DNA of 64,000 nt from Daucus carota subsp. sativus. Lineage: Eukaryota; Streptophyta; Magnoliopsida; Apiales; Apiaceae. Numbering within the stretch: the first letter of the stretch is position 1; the number at the start of each line of letters is the position of its first letter. The stretch spans positions 44,824,689-44,888,688 of the forward strand of contig NC_030381.2 in the NCBI RefSeq assembly GCF_001625215.2, read 5' to 3'. Below are positions 13,047-25,689 of the stretch, in pieces. The translations under genes were made by a program, and so were the position numbers. The notes beneath the pieces are model-generated. The model was not told the DNA's origin and searched no databases. It worked only from the letters and a program-made list of their open reading frames with translations.

Positions 13047-14449
13047 ATGGAGGAAGGAGGCAATCTTAGATGTTGGGATGAACTGTTACCCGACGCACTT
13101 GGGCTAATCTTTAAAAATCTTTCGATTCAAGAAGTGCTAACTGTTGTCCCAAGGGTTTGCAGATCATGGGGAAGAGCAGTCATGGGGCCTTACTGCTGGC
13201 AAGAGATTGATATTGAAGAATGGAGTCGATATCAGCGGCCTGAAAACATCGATAGAATGCTTCAAATGCTTATCATACGAAGTTGTGGTTCACTGCGCAA
13301 ACTCTGTGTTTCTGGCCTATCCAGTGACCAGATGTTTTCCTTCATCGCAGCCCAGTAAGTACATAAAAAATCACTCCTTGCTATAAATTATCATCCCAAT
13401 AATACTAAGCTGACTGAATTGCTACTTTTTACGGATCATTATAGATTAAATTTGGAAGTTCATTTTAGAATTTACATTACAGTTTCATTGTATGCCTATT
13501 GTTGAACTTGAAACTCTGCTTTACACAATATCTTATTTAATGACTAATTGATGAACTAGAAACTCCCTCTTTTGTTCAACCCATTGCTTATTTACACATT
13601 GGAGAATAAAATAAGCTTGAGATGTGGTAATTATAAATTCAATGCTCTATTTAGCAATCTGATCAAACCACTTATGTGTTGTACCCTCAAAGCGCAATAA
13701 AAGACTATTGATATATAATACAAATGTGTTCTTTGAGCATTGTTGCTTTTGAGGTTATTGTTTATGCATTTCTATCTGCATTTGTTGGTAGTGCCAAGTC
13801 CCTACAGACTTTACGGACCTCAAGAAGTTCAATAAGTGATCCCATTGTCAAACAAGTTGCTGGGCTGTTCTCTACAATCACTTCCTTAGATTTGAGTTAC
13901 TGCATAAATATCGGAGCTACAGGTCTAGAGGAAATTGGGAAGCACTGTAAATTCCTCAGTACATTGCGACGTATAATGCATCCACTTGAGGTGATAGGAA
14001 AGATCTCTCAAGATGACGAGGCTCTAGCCATTGCTGCCACAATGCCTAAACTGAAGCACCTTGAGATTGCCTATCTACTTGTCAGTACACAAAGTGTAAT
14101 GGAGATACTAACAAACTGTAGGCTGCTTGAATTATTGGATGTTCGAGGATGTTGGAACGTGAATCTTGATGAGAAATACATCAAATCCTACCAAGGTTTA
14201 AAGGTGCTTGGACCCCTTGTCGTCGATTATTGTCATGAGGTTAATGGCTGGGATGCTTGCTCTGATTACTCTGGTTCTTCTGGATATTTGGCATGGGATT
14301 TCGTGGCTGGTGATATGGATGATTACTCCGACGAAACGGTATCAGATGGATTTTCAGAAGACGAACAAAGTATCGAGGATGTGGAAATGTGGTTCTACGA
14401 CGGTCCTGATGCCGAGGATGCTGGATATGATTGGCCTCAATCCCCCTAA
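13047..14449 (+). CDS. FBW2: F-box/LRR protein, FBW2-like
   Basis: Substrate adaptor of an SCF (SKP1-cullin-F-box) ubiquitin ligase; Arabidopsis FBW2 targets ARGONAUTE1 for degradation and affects ABA responses. Exons are 13047..13354 and 13792..14449; intron 13355-13791 has GTAAGT and TAG ends, phase 2. The joined frame gives 321 residues, close to the Arabidopsis protein. The F-box lies at about residues 8-50 (WDELLPDALGLIF, then EVLTVVPRVCRSW). LRR-like segments follow (SLDLSYCINIG, LLELLDVRGCW). The C-terminus is acidic and ends in WPQSP, like FBW2. The spliced junction FIAAQHAKSLQTLR supports the splice sites. The name is by recognition of the whole protein, not by search. The only plus-strand gene recognised here. 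Confidence 0.93.
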
Positions 14450-17400
14450 ACTTTCTCTGTTTAAAGTGATCAGAAGTTTTCATCTAGAGTTCTGAGGTTC
14501 CTATTACTATATATATCTGCATTGAGCTGCTGTTTCCTGTTGGGAGGTATGGAGAATTCGACAAATAAATAAAACCATCATACAAAATTTTCACATAATA
14601 TGATCTGACTTCATCTCTTTGAAACAAATGCAACATCAAGTTTCAAAATCCTGTGGTCACATCATTCTGTATGAGAATTTTGTAAGAAGAGTTTGTATGT
14701 ATGTTCATTTTATGTCATCAACTTCTGCTTTCAAGTTTGATATGCTTCAAAGATGTACATAATGGAGTTGTAACCTTTGTATCTTGTATCTTGCAAGTGC
14801 TTTGTAATGAACATCAATATTACATACTGCAGTAAAAAACAAATGGTTGATTAAAAATTGTAACTTTGACTTTCAGTATCTTGATGAGAGGTTGGATGTG
14901 TAGAGGGAGGAGTATAAATGTGAGTTGCTTCATTTATACTCTAAGCACTAAAGTGTAAAATAAGAAAAAGAAGAGGGGTCAGATTCAGCAGAGTGATAGG
15001 AAGAGTGAAATGATAGGTGGAATCTTTTTGCCACACCACACATTTCCAAGGAGATATAAATGTTATCCCTGGATTCAAACTTACAAAACCTAGGAGAATA
15101 GGGACCTTTATATAAGAAATATTTGTAAATTAAGTAAAAGAAAGTTGAAAATATCATTCTAGCCCACCACACTTTTTTTTAGGATGTCTAGCTATTTTTT
15201 TTTTTAAAAAAAAATTATTGTGTTAATGAGGGATTTTAACCAGTTGATGTATATTTATCACTTTTTAATTCGAGATTTTACATTGTGATGCAATAAGAGG
15301 GTCTGAATCTGAGATTTTGCTTTAATTTGCTTTGAAGCTATGTTAAAGAAATTATGTGAATAATGAAAAATAAAAGTAGAAGCTGTCTTGTAAACTGTAA
15401 ATATGTGAAAGGGGCTCTAGGAATTGGAAAATTGTGTCACAATATGCAATAATTTGAAAGACACAAGGGACCAAAAACAATGTGAAAAGGGGACACAAGA
15501 GCTTGAAATTTTGTATAGAAACATCAGGCAATAATGTGAAAAGGGGAATAAAGGATTGACAATCTGTATGTGACATTCCACATAAAAACATATAATTGGG
15601 AGTTTGTTATTTACAAAAAATAGATTTGAGATTAAATTTTTTTTATGTTGATAATTTATATGTGGACCCTTTTTTCTGTTATAAAGAACGATCTCCGACT
15701 TATTAAAAAATTCCCGATTAATTTTTAAAATATATTTTGGGGCTGTTTGGCTGTGCTTAAAAGAAGTGACTTATTGCTTAAAGTAAAGAAGTGTATTATA
15801 AATGAAAAGTTGGTTTAGACTTATAAGTTTCAAAAAGTGTTTGGATACCCGTAACTTATAAGTTACAAAGAAGCTTGAAATCAAAAAAAAGCTAGCTTTT
15901 CTAGCTTATTTTTCTGGCTTCTCAAGCACCTTTTTAAGTGCTTCTAATTGCTAGCCAAACACTCCAGAAAAAGTTGAAGCCCACTTCTTTTGTAAATAAG
16001 CCATAAGCTCATGTTGCCAAACACCCACTTTATCACTTTACTGACTACACTAAACATCCCCGATTTATTGAAAAAATCTCTAATAAATCCTAAATCGATA
16101 GGTCAATTGATTATTTCGATTCTCGATTTTTAGAACCCCATCTTTTAAGATATTTTAAGATAAAAGGCATGTCATATATTCAGCTGGGCAGCAAATAAAT
16201 ACAGTACCAAAACTAAGTGGTTACCAGATGCACAGTAACAGAGGGAAGGTGAGTTTTAGGTAGAAGGCATGTCACAGTAGAGTAACACAATTGCACAAGG
16301 GACAAAATGGGTGTCTCAAAGTGAAAATGATTTTATATAAGGGTCACATGGGAAGGGATAATATTTCTGAAACTCAGCAGATCTTTAAGATAATAGTATG
16401 ATAATTTGAATGGACAAAAAGGTTACAGTCACACTGTACATATATTTAACATATATTTCATCTGTTTGAAGAATCTTGGATGGGTCCTTTTTGCCTTCCC
16501 TCCCCTGCCTCTTTTGTGGTACCACATCTTCTGTTTCCTTGCCAAAACAGACATCTATGTGTTATTGTTTCACAAATTATTAATGCCTTCAGCATTTTGC
16601 ATGGTCATTGTGTTTTTCTTGCTTTCTGAGTGTGGAGTTTCCTTGTCGACAATGCTGCTTTGTAATTGGATATTAACATGATTGTAGCTGGTCAGGTACG
16701 ATGACAATTTGGGGTCAATTCCCAAATCACATTGTACAATCAGGAAAAAAAAAACATGAAATCACATATATATTAAATTTTCAGTCCATTATGGTCTGTT
16801 GTTGAGTATGAACATAAGACGGCATATTTTCTATCAAGTGTAAATATTTTTCGTACTTAAATTTTAGCTAAACAAAAAAGTCGAAGAAACATCTCGCCCA
16901 CATTAAAGAAACAAAAACATATTAGAAGCATTAAAAGTAAGCACACTTGAAGCATCAAAGGAAAGCACTATTGAAGCAATTCTACTATCAGGAGTGGAGC
17001 AACAAACTATTGCTACTACAACGCAAATAAATTGTTTAATGCTGGAATTTTATTCCAACCAAATTCTTCCTAAATTTTCTATTTCAATGAACAGGCTCTT
17101 CCGATAATTTGATTGATGGGCACAAAAAGATGATAGAATCCTTACAACATTAGGACAACCATTGATGCATTCACACAAAACTACTCGTTTTCTGGTTCCT
17201 GTCGGTACCGCTCATATGAGTAGTAAGATTTACATAGACCTTAACTGTGCTCTCCAAGATAAGTACTTGAAGACCTTAACAGTAAAAAAACAACGATAAA
17301 ACACAGGCGTCAAAATATTTTTTAAAATAAAAAATAACTAAATATCAAACGATGAGATATCAAGCACTGAGTAAACCACAATACTTAAATAAAAGCGTGT

Positions 17401-17585
17401 CACTGATAGGGATTTAGACCAGCCTCTTAAAGTAAAAGCATTGACATAAAAGGAAGACTCTCAGCTACAGTAACATCACAAGCAGATAATTTAGATACAA
17501 GTCTCATTGTTAAACCGTAACAAAGTTTTGATATATTATTATAGCTGCTTCTCATCATTTACTGCAACAGGATGCGTACAGCATT
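14450..17585. other. Intergenic between convergent FBW2-like and PABN-like genes
   Basis: Both neighbours end into this stretch, so it holds their 3' ends; AATAAA-type signals occur near 14563. I see no further gene. It contains one MITE-like element (15739-16026). A TC-rich open frame near 16406-16681 has no recognisable motif. Confidence 0.5.
15739..16026. mobile_element. MITE-like element with GGGGCTGTTTGGC termini
   Basis: Left end GGGGCTGTTTGGC and right end GTTGCCAAACACCC are inverted, enclosing about 290 bp with no coding frame. Internal self-complementary tracts (AAGTGACTTATTGC, AAGTGCTTCTAATTGC) are visible. I cannot see a clean target duplication. Confidence 0.55.
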
Positions 17586-20500
17586 TCAGTAGTAAGGCAT
17601 GTAGCGCATTGGTCTCCTGAACCTGGGAACCTTCCTGCACAAGTGGAGACAGGTTACTTATCTAACTCTAAATGCTACTTTTAAGGATTTAAGAGGGTGA
17701 TGGTAATATTGAAAAACTTTACCCATATCCGTACGGAGAGTAGAAATAAGGTGGTACATATGGCCTTCTAGATCTGTAACCCATGTATGGGTTAAAACGT
17801 CTGCCTCGGTACTGCTTCATCCCAGGGACATTTGTTCTTTTAGCCATCACCTGCACGCATATTGAACCATGGCATTTAAGTTCCCGACTGAGATTCAGTT
17901 CATAAACAAAAACTTCTATCTCTAAAATAGAATGAAAATTGAAACAAAAATATTAGAATTATCACCCTTTAATTTAAGCTTTCTATGGACTTGCGCTTTT
18001 GCCAGATTTAAAAAAAAAAATGAACCGAACTAATTAAGTCATTAATATCAGTATGGCTAGTCTAGTTTGTTCAGCTTAATAACAACTATAGTACCTTCAA
18101 TTGACGGCCATGAAGTTCTGATTCCGTCAGGGACAGAGCCTCTTGAACAGCTTCTGCTTCAACAAATTCAACATATGCAAAACCCTTGGGCTGCCCAAAC
18201 TTATCTGTCAGAATAGTCACCCTGTTCACTGTCCCGCATGATTGAAAATGCTGCTGGACTTCTTCAGGTGTGCATGCATAATCAACCTGCAGGAAAATGT
18301 CAAAATATAAAGCTATCAAATGGATCCATCTAACAGACATAATAGTCTATTTATCCATCTACTTTTTTATCAGCACAGATAAATTAGATATCTGGTATGT
18401 TGGAACACACTCAGTGGAGCTCCGTCCCAGAAATTTCTCCCAAACAATCTGTATATGTTCAACACCGAAGAAAATATTCTTAAACAGTAACATTAGTACA
18501 ACTTTTATCTTACATATATTTAATAGCAAAATGAGCACCAATATTACACTCACTGTGGTCCCTCCACTTATTCTGTTCATTTACTTAGCAACTCAACTTT
18601 CCAGACTTTGTCAACAATCGGACCATTAATTATAAGTTTGCAGCTTCGGAATTATCTTGAATGCTGCATCAGTACCTACTAATATACTTTCCATGTGAAA
18701 CACCCATCACAAGGACAAGCTTCTCCCCCTCAGAGCTGGACTTTTATCATGCTAGTTCAGTCAGATTAAACCTTGTGCACGTCTGCAACCTAAGGTTTAT
18801 ATTATGGAAAAATTTCACTATGTTTCACCAACAAATAATGACCTATTGGCTGACTATGAAAACTGAGCGCTATCTCTAATGACTGAGGCTAAAGAAGCAA
18901 GGATTAAAGAGAGAGTAAGGCAAGATACAGTGAACACTGAATGCAAAATTTGGTCAAGATATATCAGGAAATTGGAACAATAGTTTGCTAATATGATAAG
19001 TGGTTACTTGTGACGAGTTGATTTGAAATTTATATATCTTCTATAGAGGAAAGCAAAAACAGTGAAAAACAAACAAATATATAAAAAGCAAGGACATTAG
19101 CATGACTCCTAATCTCATGTGTGTTACTTCATAACGACCAATACTCGTATTCAGTACCTGACTTTACTCCAGGCTTAGGCAAAATAGTGAAAGAAGTAAA
19201 CTTTTAGGCTACATACAAATATGCGATTAAAAACCCTCACCACATATGGCTCAATAACTAGAACCACTGAGGCATGAAGGTCCATTCTCCAGCAGCAACA
19301 TGCAAGCTTGGGCATCAAATGATTTGCTGCTTCTAAGTCACTAGTCAATATAGCAGCAGCCCGCCTACTCAATTTCAACCTCTGCTGGTATGAGGTTTGA
19401 ATAGAATGCAAAAGTTACGTTCACTTGCAACTTTGACAAGGAAACTGATGTTCGAAGCTTTCTTACATATTATGTAAGCACTCATCTCTAATTTGGACTA
19501 TCTATCACACTGTCTTTCTCTTTTTTTCTTTTCTTTTTTTGCACTTCTAGTTTTTTTTTTTTTTTTTTTTACCAAGAGGTTCTCATATCGAATATCCTCT
19601 CTCTTTTTTTTTGGGGTTTTTTTTATTTTTCCTCGACTAGTGTCTCTTTTTCCCCCTTCTTTTCTTTTCTATTTTCTCTCAAGAAAAATAACCAAGAAGG
19701 TACATAATATACATCTATTCGTTCTAATAAAGAAAAAGTAAACATCATCCATCAGCTGTCAACATTCAGGGTAAAAATTCCAGTGATATTCGAGATATGG
19801 AATGCCCTGCGACCATAGCAAGATAACAAGTCAACTCTCACAACCTTGGAAACACGATATCCCCACTTCCAAAGCCAAATACAGCTTATAAAAAGAGCTA
19901 AATTTACAACATAGTCCAACAGAACTTTCATAATAGTTATCCTCTAAACCCAGAAAAAAAATGAGACAAAGGTTAAAACATACACATCATAACTTGTCCA
20001 ATATATATACACACAGAAATACACAAAATAAAGAGTTAATTTATATCCCTTAAGAAATATTTCTAAAACTGCCTTTACAAGTCCTAAATCCTTTAACAAT
20101 ATAGTAACCACATGATATCTTTGATGCAATGCCAAAAGAACAATCCAAATGGCAAAAACGAGAACGAATGTTGCCTATAATTTTCCCTCAAAATTTAACG
20201 AGTCCTTCAATTTTCCGAGCCCACCCATAAAAATTGCCTAGATTTTGTTGTTTTTAAAAAGAGGCCTGAGTTCCTTGACTGATCCCATCATCTCTATAAT
20301 TGAGAACCCTCACTTCTAGGTTGAGAAAAACTGTGGAAATAAACAAGGTAAAGACATCCAAAGGAAGCCCCAAAAATAAGCACAACCTCCAACACAGAAC
20401 TAAAAGTACAGAAGTCTATTCTGCTCTGGCTAAGATCTAAAAGGTACAAACCCTCAGACATTTTGGATAACTACACCAAGGCAGCAACAAAAAGATTGAT

Positions 20501-22664
20501 CCTACATCAGCTAAGACAATTTTTCACATGGTCTATACCAGGACTTAACTGAAACCAGTCAATCCCATCTGAACTACTGAACCTAAACATCTTTCTTTTG
20601 TCAAATTTTGTAGAGTCTAATTACTCATAATTCACCTTTAAGATTAAAAGAAAAAAATAACCTATAACCAAAAGTACATGATAAGCATATCAGGAATTTC
20701 AGACAATCATTTATGCGGTAAGAACGTAACTAATACTTATTTTGATTTAAACCTACATCGTTTCCACGTAATATAAATTAAAGTTTTGATTCTTACGTTC
20801 CCAACGTATATGGAGCGTGAATCCACCTCTTCCCTGCTTGCCTGGGTAGCAGCTGCATTGGCAGGATCTGCTGGAGAGAAGCAATGATCTTGTCAGCAAA
20901 AAATTCTCAGCAAAAAACAGTGAGCACAGGTCACAGGACTCACAAAAAGCCTCCAATTTTAGAAAAACTCATTATGAAGTATAAACTATGAAGTTTGAAG
21001 TAATTTCATCCTATAAACTAACATAATTCATAAATTATAATGATAGACTTCCATACTGATGATGATGCTTTTAACAAACCACATTATTATCATACTTATC
21101 AACAATCAATGAAATTTCAGTTGTCGCTATTAATGTATACACATGGCATGCATATTAAATCCCTCCAAACACTCTAAGATTTTGGAAGAGCTGGAAGCTC
21201 AAATTGATACCGCAGCACTTTTGACCATACAGACTTGAGTTTCGAATCTATTAGCCCAAAAAGTAACAGAAGTGTAAATAACCATAGATGGACTACTAGC
21301 AATCCAATCTTCAATACAGAACACGGATTTTAAAATGAGGGAACGCAATAACATATAAGCACGCCACACAAATTTAGCCTTCCTGTTGACCTCAAGGTCT
21401 TGGGCACTTCTGAAAGAACAGGTAACTTCACAACAGAAGGGAGAATTGATATTCTTTATTGAGCTAATAAATGGGTAAAGCAGATTGAAACACAGGAGAT
21501 CATATTAAATATCTTATATAGTTGAATTAAATTCCACGCATCAAACCTGACATATATATTCAACAATTAAACTATTTTCCCCAAAAATTCACAATGTCTT
21601 AACAAACATTTCAAAAATCAAATCCCTAAATCAACATAATTACTATGTACAGTCATTAAAACACAAAATTTAACAATTTACAATCTATTGACAAAAATAT
21701 CAAAAATCAAATCCAATCAACAAAATGAATATGCGCAAACATCAAACACACAAAAACAATAGAAACACACAAAAGCCTAACAAATATAGAAAAAATTATA
21801 GGTGCTCGTGCTACACAAATTCAGCACGATACACAGATTTAGCCTTCCAGTTAACTTAAAGGCCTTGGCCACTTCTAAAAGAACAATTAAATTTCCAGTA
21901 AAATAAAGAATTAATATTTCTTTATTGACCCAATAATGAATGGGTTAGACAGATTGAAATACTTACTAACAGGAGATAAGATCAAATATATTTGTTTAAT
22001 CGAATTCCACACATCAAAAATTTCCAAACAATGCACAACAACTAAACCATGTTTCCCCAAATTCATCATGTCTTAACAAACATCTCGAAAATTTAATCCA
22101 TAAATCACCAAAATCACTGCATACTACACTCACGAAAACGCACACTTTAACTAATAACATACTCAATTCCCAGGCTACTGACAAACATATCAAAATTAAA
22201 TCACCCGATCACACTTTAACTCAATTCACAGGCTACCGACAAACATATCAAAAATTAAATCACCCGATCAACAAAATCACTATGCGCAAACATCGAAACA
22301 CTAATAAAAACACACAAAACCCTAACAAAATATATAAAGATCATAAACACAACCTTGAACAGCTCCCATCTCTTTTTCGACTTTAGCTTGCATCTCTCTA
22401 AGCGCAGCAGCTTCCTCTTCCATCTCCTTCAATCTCTTCTTCATCTCATCCAAATCCTATACACATATACGCACAATTACACACAGATATACACACAATT
22501 ACACGCAGGAAGACGCAATTCTAGAAATTAGGGTTTATTAAAAGTACCTTAACGGCGTCGTCGTCAACAGCAGTTGACATGTCGACGTCAGCATGATGAA
22601 GGTCCACGTCAGCTTCCATCTCCGGAATTTCGCCACCGTACACTTCGTGCTCCTCTTCGTCCAT
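17586..22664 (-). CDS. Nuclear polyadenylate-binding protein, PABN/PABPN1-type
   Basis: Nuclear protein that binds the growing poly(A) tail and stimulates poly(A) polymerase. Six exons (minus): 22664..22548, 22456..22354, 20870..20797, 18286..18095, 17850..17723, 17634..17586; all introns GT-AG and all phases close. The product is 220 residues, the usual plant length. Order: acidic N-terminus ([20 protein letters not shown]), a coiled coil ([20 protein letters not shown]), one RRM with RNP2-like SIYVGNVDY and RNP1 KGFAYVEF, then an Arg/Gly/Tyr-rich tail ([17 protein letters not shown]) ending [11 protein letters not shown]. The short 49-bp last exon and 74-bp exon 3 were found from splice sites and reading frame. 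Intron 3 (18287-20796) is 2.5 kb and T-rich in places. Confidence 0.95.
21359..22120. repeat. Diverged tandem duplication inside PABN-like intron 2
   Basis: A roughly 320-bp tract starting aagcacgccacacaaattta near 21359 recurs diverged near 21819. Shared blocks include tttagccttcc, ggcacttctgaaagaaca-like, and cttaacaaaca. The offset is about 460 bp. Confidence 0.65.
22150..22275. repeat. Short tandem duplication, period about 64 bp
   Basis: Two copies of a tract with CAGGCTACTGACAAACATAT / CAGGCTACCGACAAACATAT followed by AAATCACCCGATCA, just inside intron 2 of the PABN-like gene. Confidence 0.75.
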
Positions 22665-22820
22665 CGCTGCTCTCAGTTTTACTCTCTAAAACCCGAGCCC
22701 TAGAATATATAATAGAAATCGTAATAAATTATATCATTATTTCGAAAACAATTAAAATTATATTTTTTAAAAGAATTCACAGTTTTTATTAAAAAAATCG
22801 TAGTTTTGACAACTAATGTA

Positions 22821-23106
22821 CTCCCTCCGTCTCATTTAGATGTATACATTTGTATCGGGCACGGAGACTAAGAAAAGTGTATAAAGTAATGTAAAGTAAT
22901 AAGAAAGAGAAAGAAAAGTAGGTAAAGTGGTGGGACCCATTAATATAATATTTAAGTGACAGATTTAGAAAAATAGATGAAGTTAGTGGATGAGTGGGAT
23001 TTTTATATTATAAAAATTTACTATTTTAGGAAAGTTTTGAAATGTATAGAATTGAATGGGACATCCCGAAAAGGAAAGTGTATAGAAATCAGAGGGACGG
23101 AGGGAG
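22821..23106. mobile_element. Stowaway MITE
   Basis: Canonical Tc1/mariner-derived Stowaway termini: CTCCCTCCGTCTCATTTAG on the left and GAGGGACGGAGGGAG on the right, with TA on both sides (22819-22820, 23107-23108). 286 bp, non-coding. Confidence 0.95.
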
Positions 23107-23174
23107 TAAATTTTAAGAGAATGTTAATGTAGTAGATACAAAGTTACAAAATGCATGCATAAATAAATAGGGAT

Positions 23175-23357
23175 TTTCTATGGTGTGTCGAATGGCACAC
23201 AATAGTCTCTAACTCCAAGAAAAATAGTTCCTTTTGATTGGTGGATGAGTAATTAATGATAATGGTCCCCCTGCATTCACATCAACTCCACCGATCAGAA
23301 TAGACTATTTTTATAAAATTTAGTGATTATTGTGTGCCCTTGGTCACACATTAGAAA
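23175..23357. mobile_element. Foldback MITE with about 70-bp imperfect arms
   Basis: The left arm (TTTCTATGGTGTG, GGCACACAATAGTC, then GATTGGTGGA) is the reverse complement of the right arm, reading inwards. About 180 bp in all. Target duplication not resolved. Confidence 0.65.
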
Positions 23358-23750
23358 GACCGAAATAAATATACCACATTATCAATAAAACATTTTATCA
23401 AGCAAATAATAATAACTATTTATATTACTATGATAATGTAAAATAGATTCTTCTCTACAAATTTAATTATATACGAATATGTATTTTACACCTTAATTTG
23501 ACAATTTTGGTATACCAATTTATATTATTCGATTTTAATAGTCTTTATGAAACACCATATTATACAGACGCTAAACTTCTTTCTATTCTTAAGTAGCTGT
23601 TTCCATTATCAGCAGCTTCCATCGACTTTTACTTCCAAACTTTTTTATTTATTTTTTCTGATTTATTTCTTTTAATAATCTTTCTCTTTGGGAAAGAATT
23701 TATATCCTTTTGATTAGAATTTGGTTTGTTTTCCTAGATATATATATATA

Positions 23751-24319
23751 GGGGCTTACTCCACTAGAATCTAAATTAGTCTAAAAACTGGAAACTAGTC
23801 CCTAACCAGTTTTTCATCATTATTCTTAACTACATAAATCACTTTTTTGTACATCAGACATCACTATCTTATATATGCAAAATCTGACAAATATAGATAT
23901 ATAAATAAACATACATACAACGTATATCATCATCATCTTCAATCATACTACATTGATGAAACTCCTGGCATTATTATCAACTCATTCCACTGCTGCCGTC
24001 GTCACTTGCAACCATGATTTACCTATCATCATTTATCATCATAACTTGCCACTACTAATGATTATCTAACATCACCACACACCTCATCCCATCATTTGCT
24101 ACCATCATGGACCGCCTACAATTATAATTGATCATCAATAATCGACCACCAATATCAATCTTAAGTAAATTTTCTCAATTATTAAAAATAAAAACTGATG
24201 AATTTACTATATAAAATAGTAACAACATACAAACTAGTGATTTCTGTAATTATAAACAGTGATCGAAGGAGTGGTTTCTAGTTTCTAGAATAAGATTGGT
24301 TTCTATTTGATCACTTGCC
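23751..24319. mobile_element. (TA)n-set MITE, element 1 of three in series
   Basis: Begins GGGGCTTACTCCACTAGAA directly after a TA run and ends ATTTGATCACTTGCC directly before another. The ends are inverted but diverged (shared tracts AGAA, CTAGAAACTA). Non-coding. Confidence 0.6.
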
Positions 24320-24331
24320 TATATATATATA

Positions 24332-24756
24332 GGCCAACATTCCAGAGAGGGACTCCTTATATGGAGTTACATATCGCGCCACTATAAATCATCAATTTTA
24401 TTATAAATTCTGTTATAGAATACATATAAAACGTGATTCTAATATATAATACTATAAAATATGTCTATTTTAAGTAATTTAACACTTAAAATTTGATGAA
24501 AAAAGGTATATTTTCGAAACTGATTCTACGACAGAATAATTCTGGATGATTATTATTCTGCTATAGAATCATGTTAAGATATTGCATAATTTTAGATTAT
24601 CTTTGGAATAAAAAAAATTGTATAACTTCGTTTTCGGTTTAATAATCAAAATTTGCAATTATATTTCATAAAAAATATATCAAAATATATATTATGTATA
24701 TATTTATAATGGTGTGCTACGTAACTCCATATAATAGGGCATGCTATGGAGTGCTA

Positions 24757-24758
<2 letters not shown>
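24332..24758 (+). mobile_element. (TA)n-set MITE, element 2 of three
   Basis: Begins GGCCAACATTCCAGAGAGGG and carries CTTATATGGAGTTAC; the right end reads TATGGAGTGCTACC, and its inner part is the inverse TAACTCCATATAATAGGGC. Both ends abut TA runs. A second copy lies inverted at 56252-56676. Confidence 0.8.

Positions 24759-24789
<31 letters not shown>
24759..24789. repeat. (TA)n microsatellite between two elements
   Basis: Uninterrupted AT alternation of about 30 bp that separates the second and third (TA)n-set elements. Confidence 0.95.
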
Positions 24790-24791
<2 letters not shown>

Positions 24792-25213
24792 CAACTATTC
24801 AAATACAAACCACTAAAATAAAAACTAAAATACAAACCAAGATAAACTATACCTAAATGACATCACCCACCCCCTATATGTCATCACCCACCCCTATATG
24901 TCATCACCCACCCCCTATATGTCATCACCCACCTAGGGCCCACCCTCGCCCCCACTTAATCCACCCGGGGCCCGCTAGGGCCTTGCCATGGCTCCTCACA
25001 GGCCCTGGACTGGCTCCAGACAGCCTTAAGAGCCAAAACTTGGCCCCACCATGGTCCCACTAGGCCCCGCCCCAACCCTACTAGGCCCCACTTAGACCCC
25101 GTCTAGGCCCATCTCGGGGTCCATCCCCGGTCCCAAAACCCTTACCATTCTACTTAATCTGCGTTGGTTTGTATTTAGTTTGTATTTTAGTAGTTTGTAT
25201 TGGAGCAGGACCC
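24790..25213 (+). mobile_element. (TA)n-set GC-rich MITE, element 3 of three
   Basis: Left end GGCAACTATTCAAATACAAA and right end (inverse) GGTCCTGCTCCAATACAAA are inverted repeats of nearly 50 bp. The core is strikingly GC-rich and starts with four near-tandem copies of a roughly 20-bp unit (ATGTCATCACCCACCCC, 24859-24931). TA runs flank both sides. The copy at 7694-8059 is inverted. Confidence 0.8.
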
Positions 25214-25689
25214 TATATATATATATATATATCATTAGAGCTTTTGATTTATTTTGTTATTCGATTCAAATGGAGCTTATCAGATTGAGGAGTTAATCGT
25301 CTATCTTGTGACTTCGACTATTAGATTTAAGTTTCTTTGTTTTGATTTGTTTTTAGTTTATTTTTATTTGTCTTCTCTTCTCTCAAGTGAGGATTTTGTT
25401 TTTCGCTTCTTAATTGTAAGCGGGGTCTTGATTTAATGATGAAATTTTGTATGTAATCGCAGTTCTGGTCGATAACTCAAACGATAGCTCTATCACAACA
25501 TGATGAAGAGAGTGTCGGTAATTTAACGAGAAGTCATGATGCGGGTACTTGTATTTATATATACATTATCTTCAAAATATTGTTTAACCGTCTCTTCACG
25601 AGAACAGATGATTGCAATTCTTGTTTGTTCGGTCGTATGACTTTTTGTTATTAGATCAACACTATTGTTAAAAAAAATAATAGTCTTTA

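Noticed and set aside
16406-16681. Possible membrane protein frame of 91 codons
   Set aside because: Composition follows a pyrimidine-rich intergenic tract; no neighbouring exons or motif support it.
19493-19741. Hydrophobic plus-strand frame rich in Phe and Leu
   Set aside because: Produced by a T-rich low-complexity tract inside PABN-like intron 3.
24857-25063. Proline/histidine-rich plus-strand frame
   Set aside because: Lies in the GC-rich tandem core of a MITE and has no start context or family similarity.
23700-25250. CRISPR-like spaced repeats
   Set aside because: The repeats are MITE ends and TA microsatellites in a plant genome; spacing is irregular and there are no cas genes.
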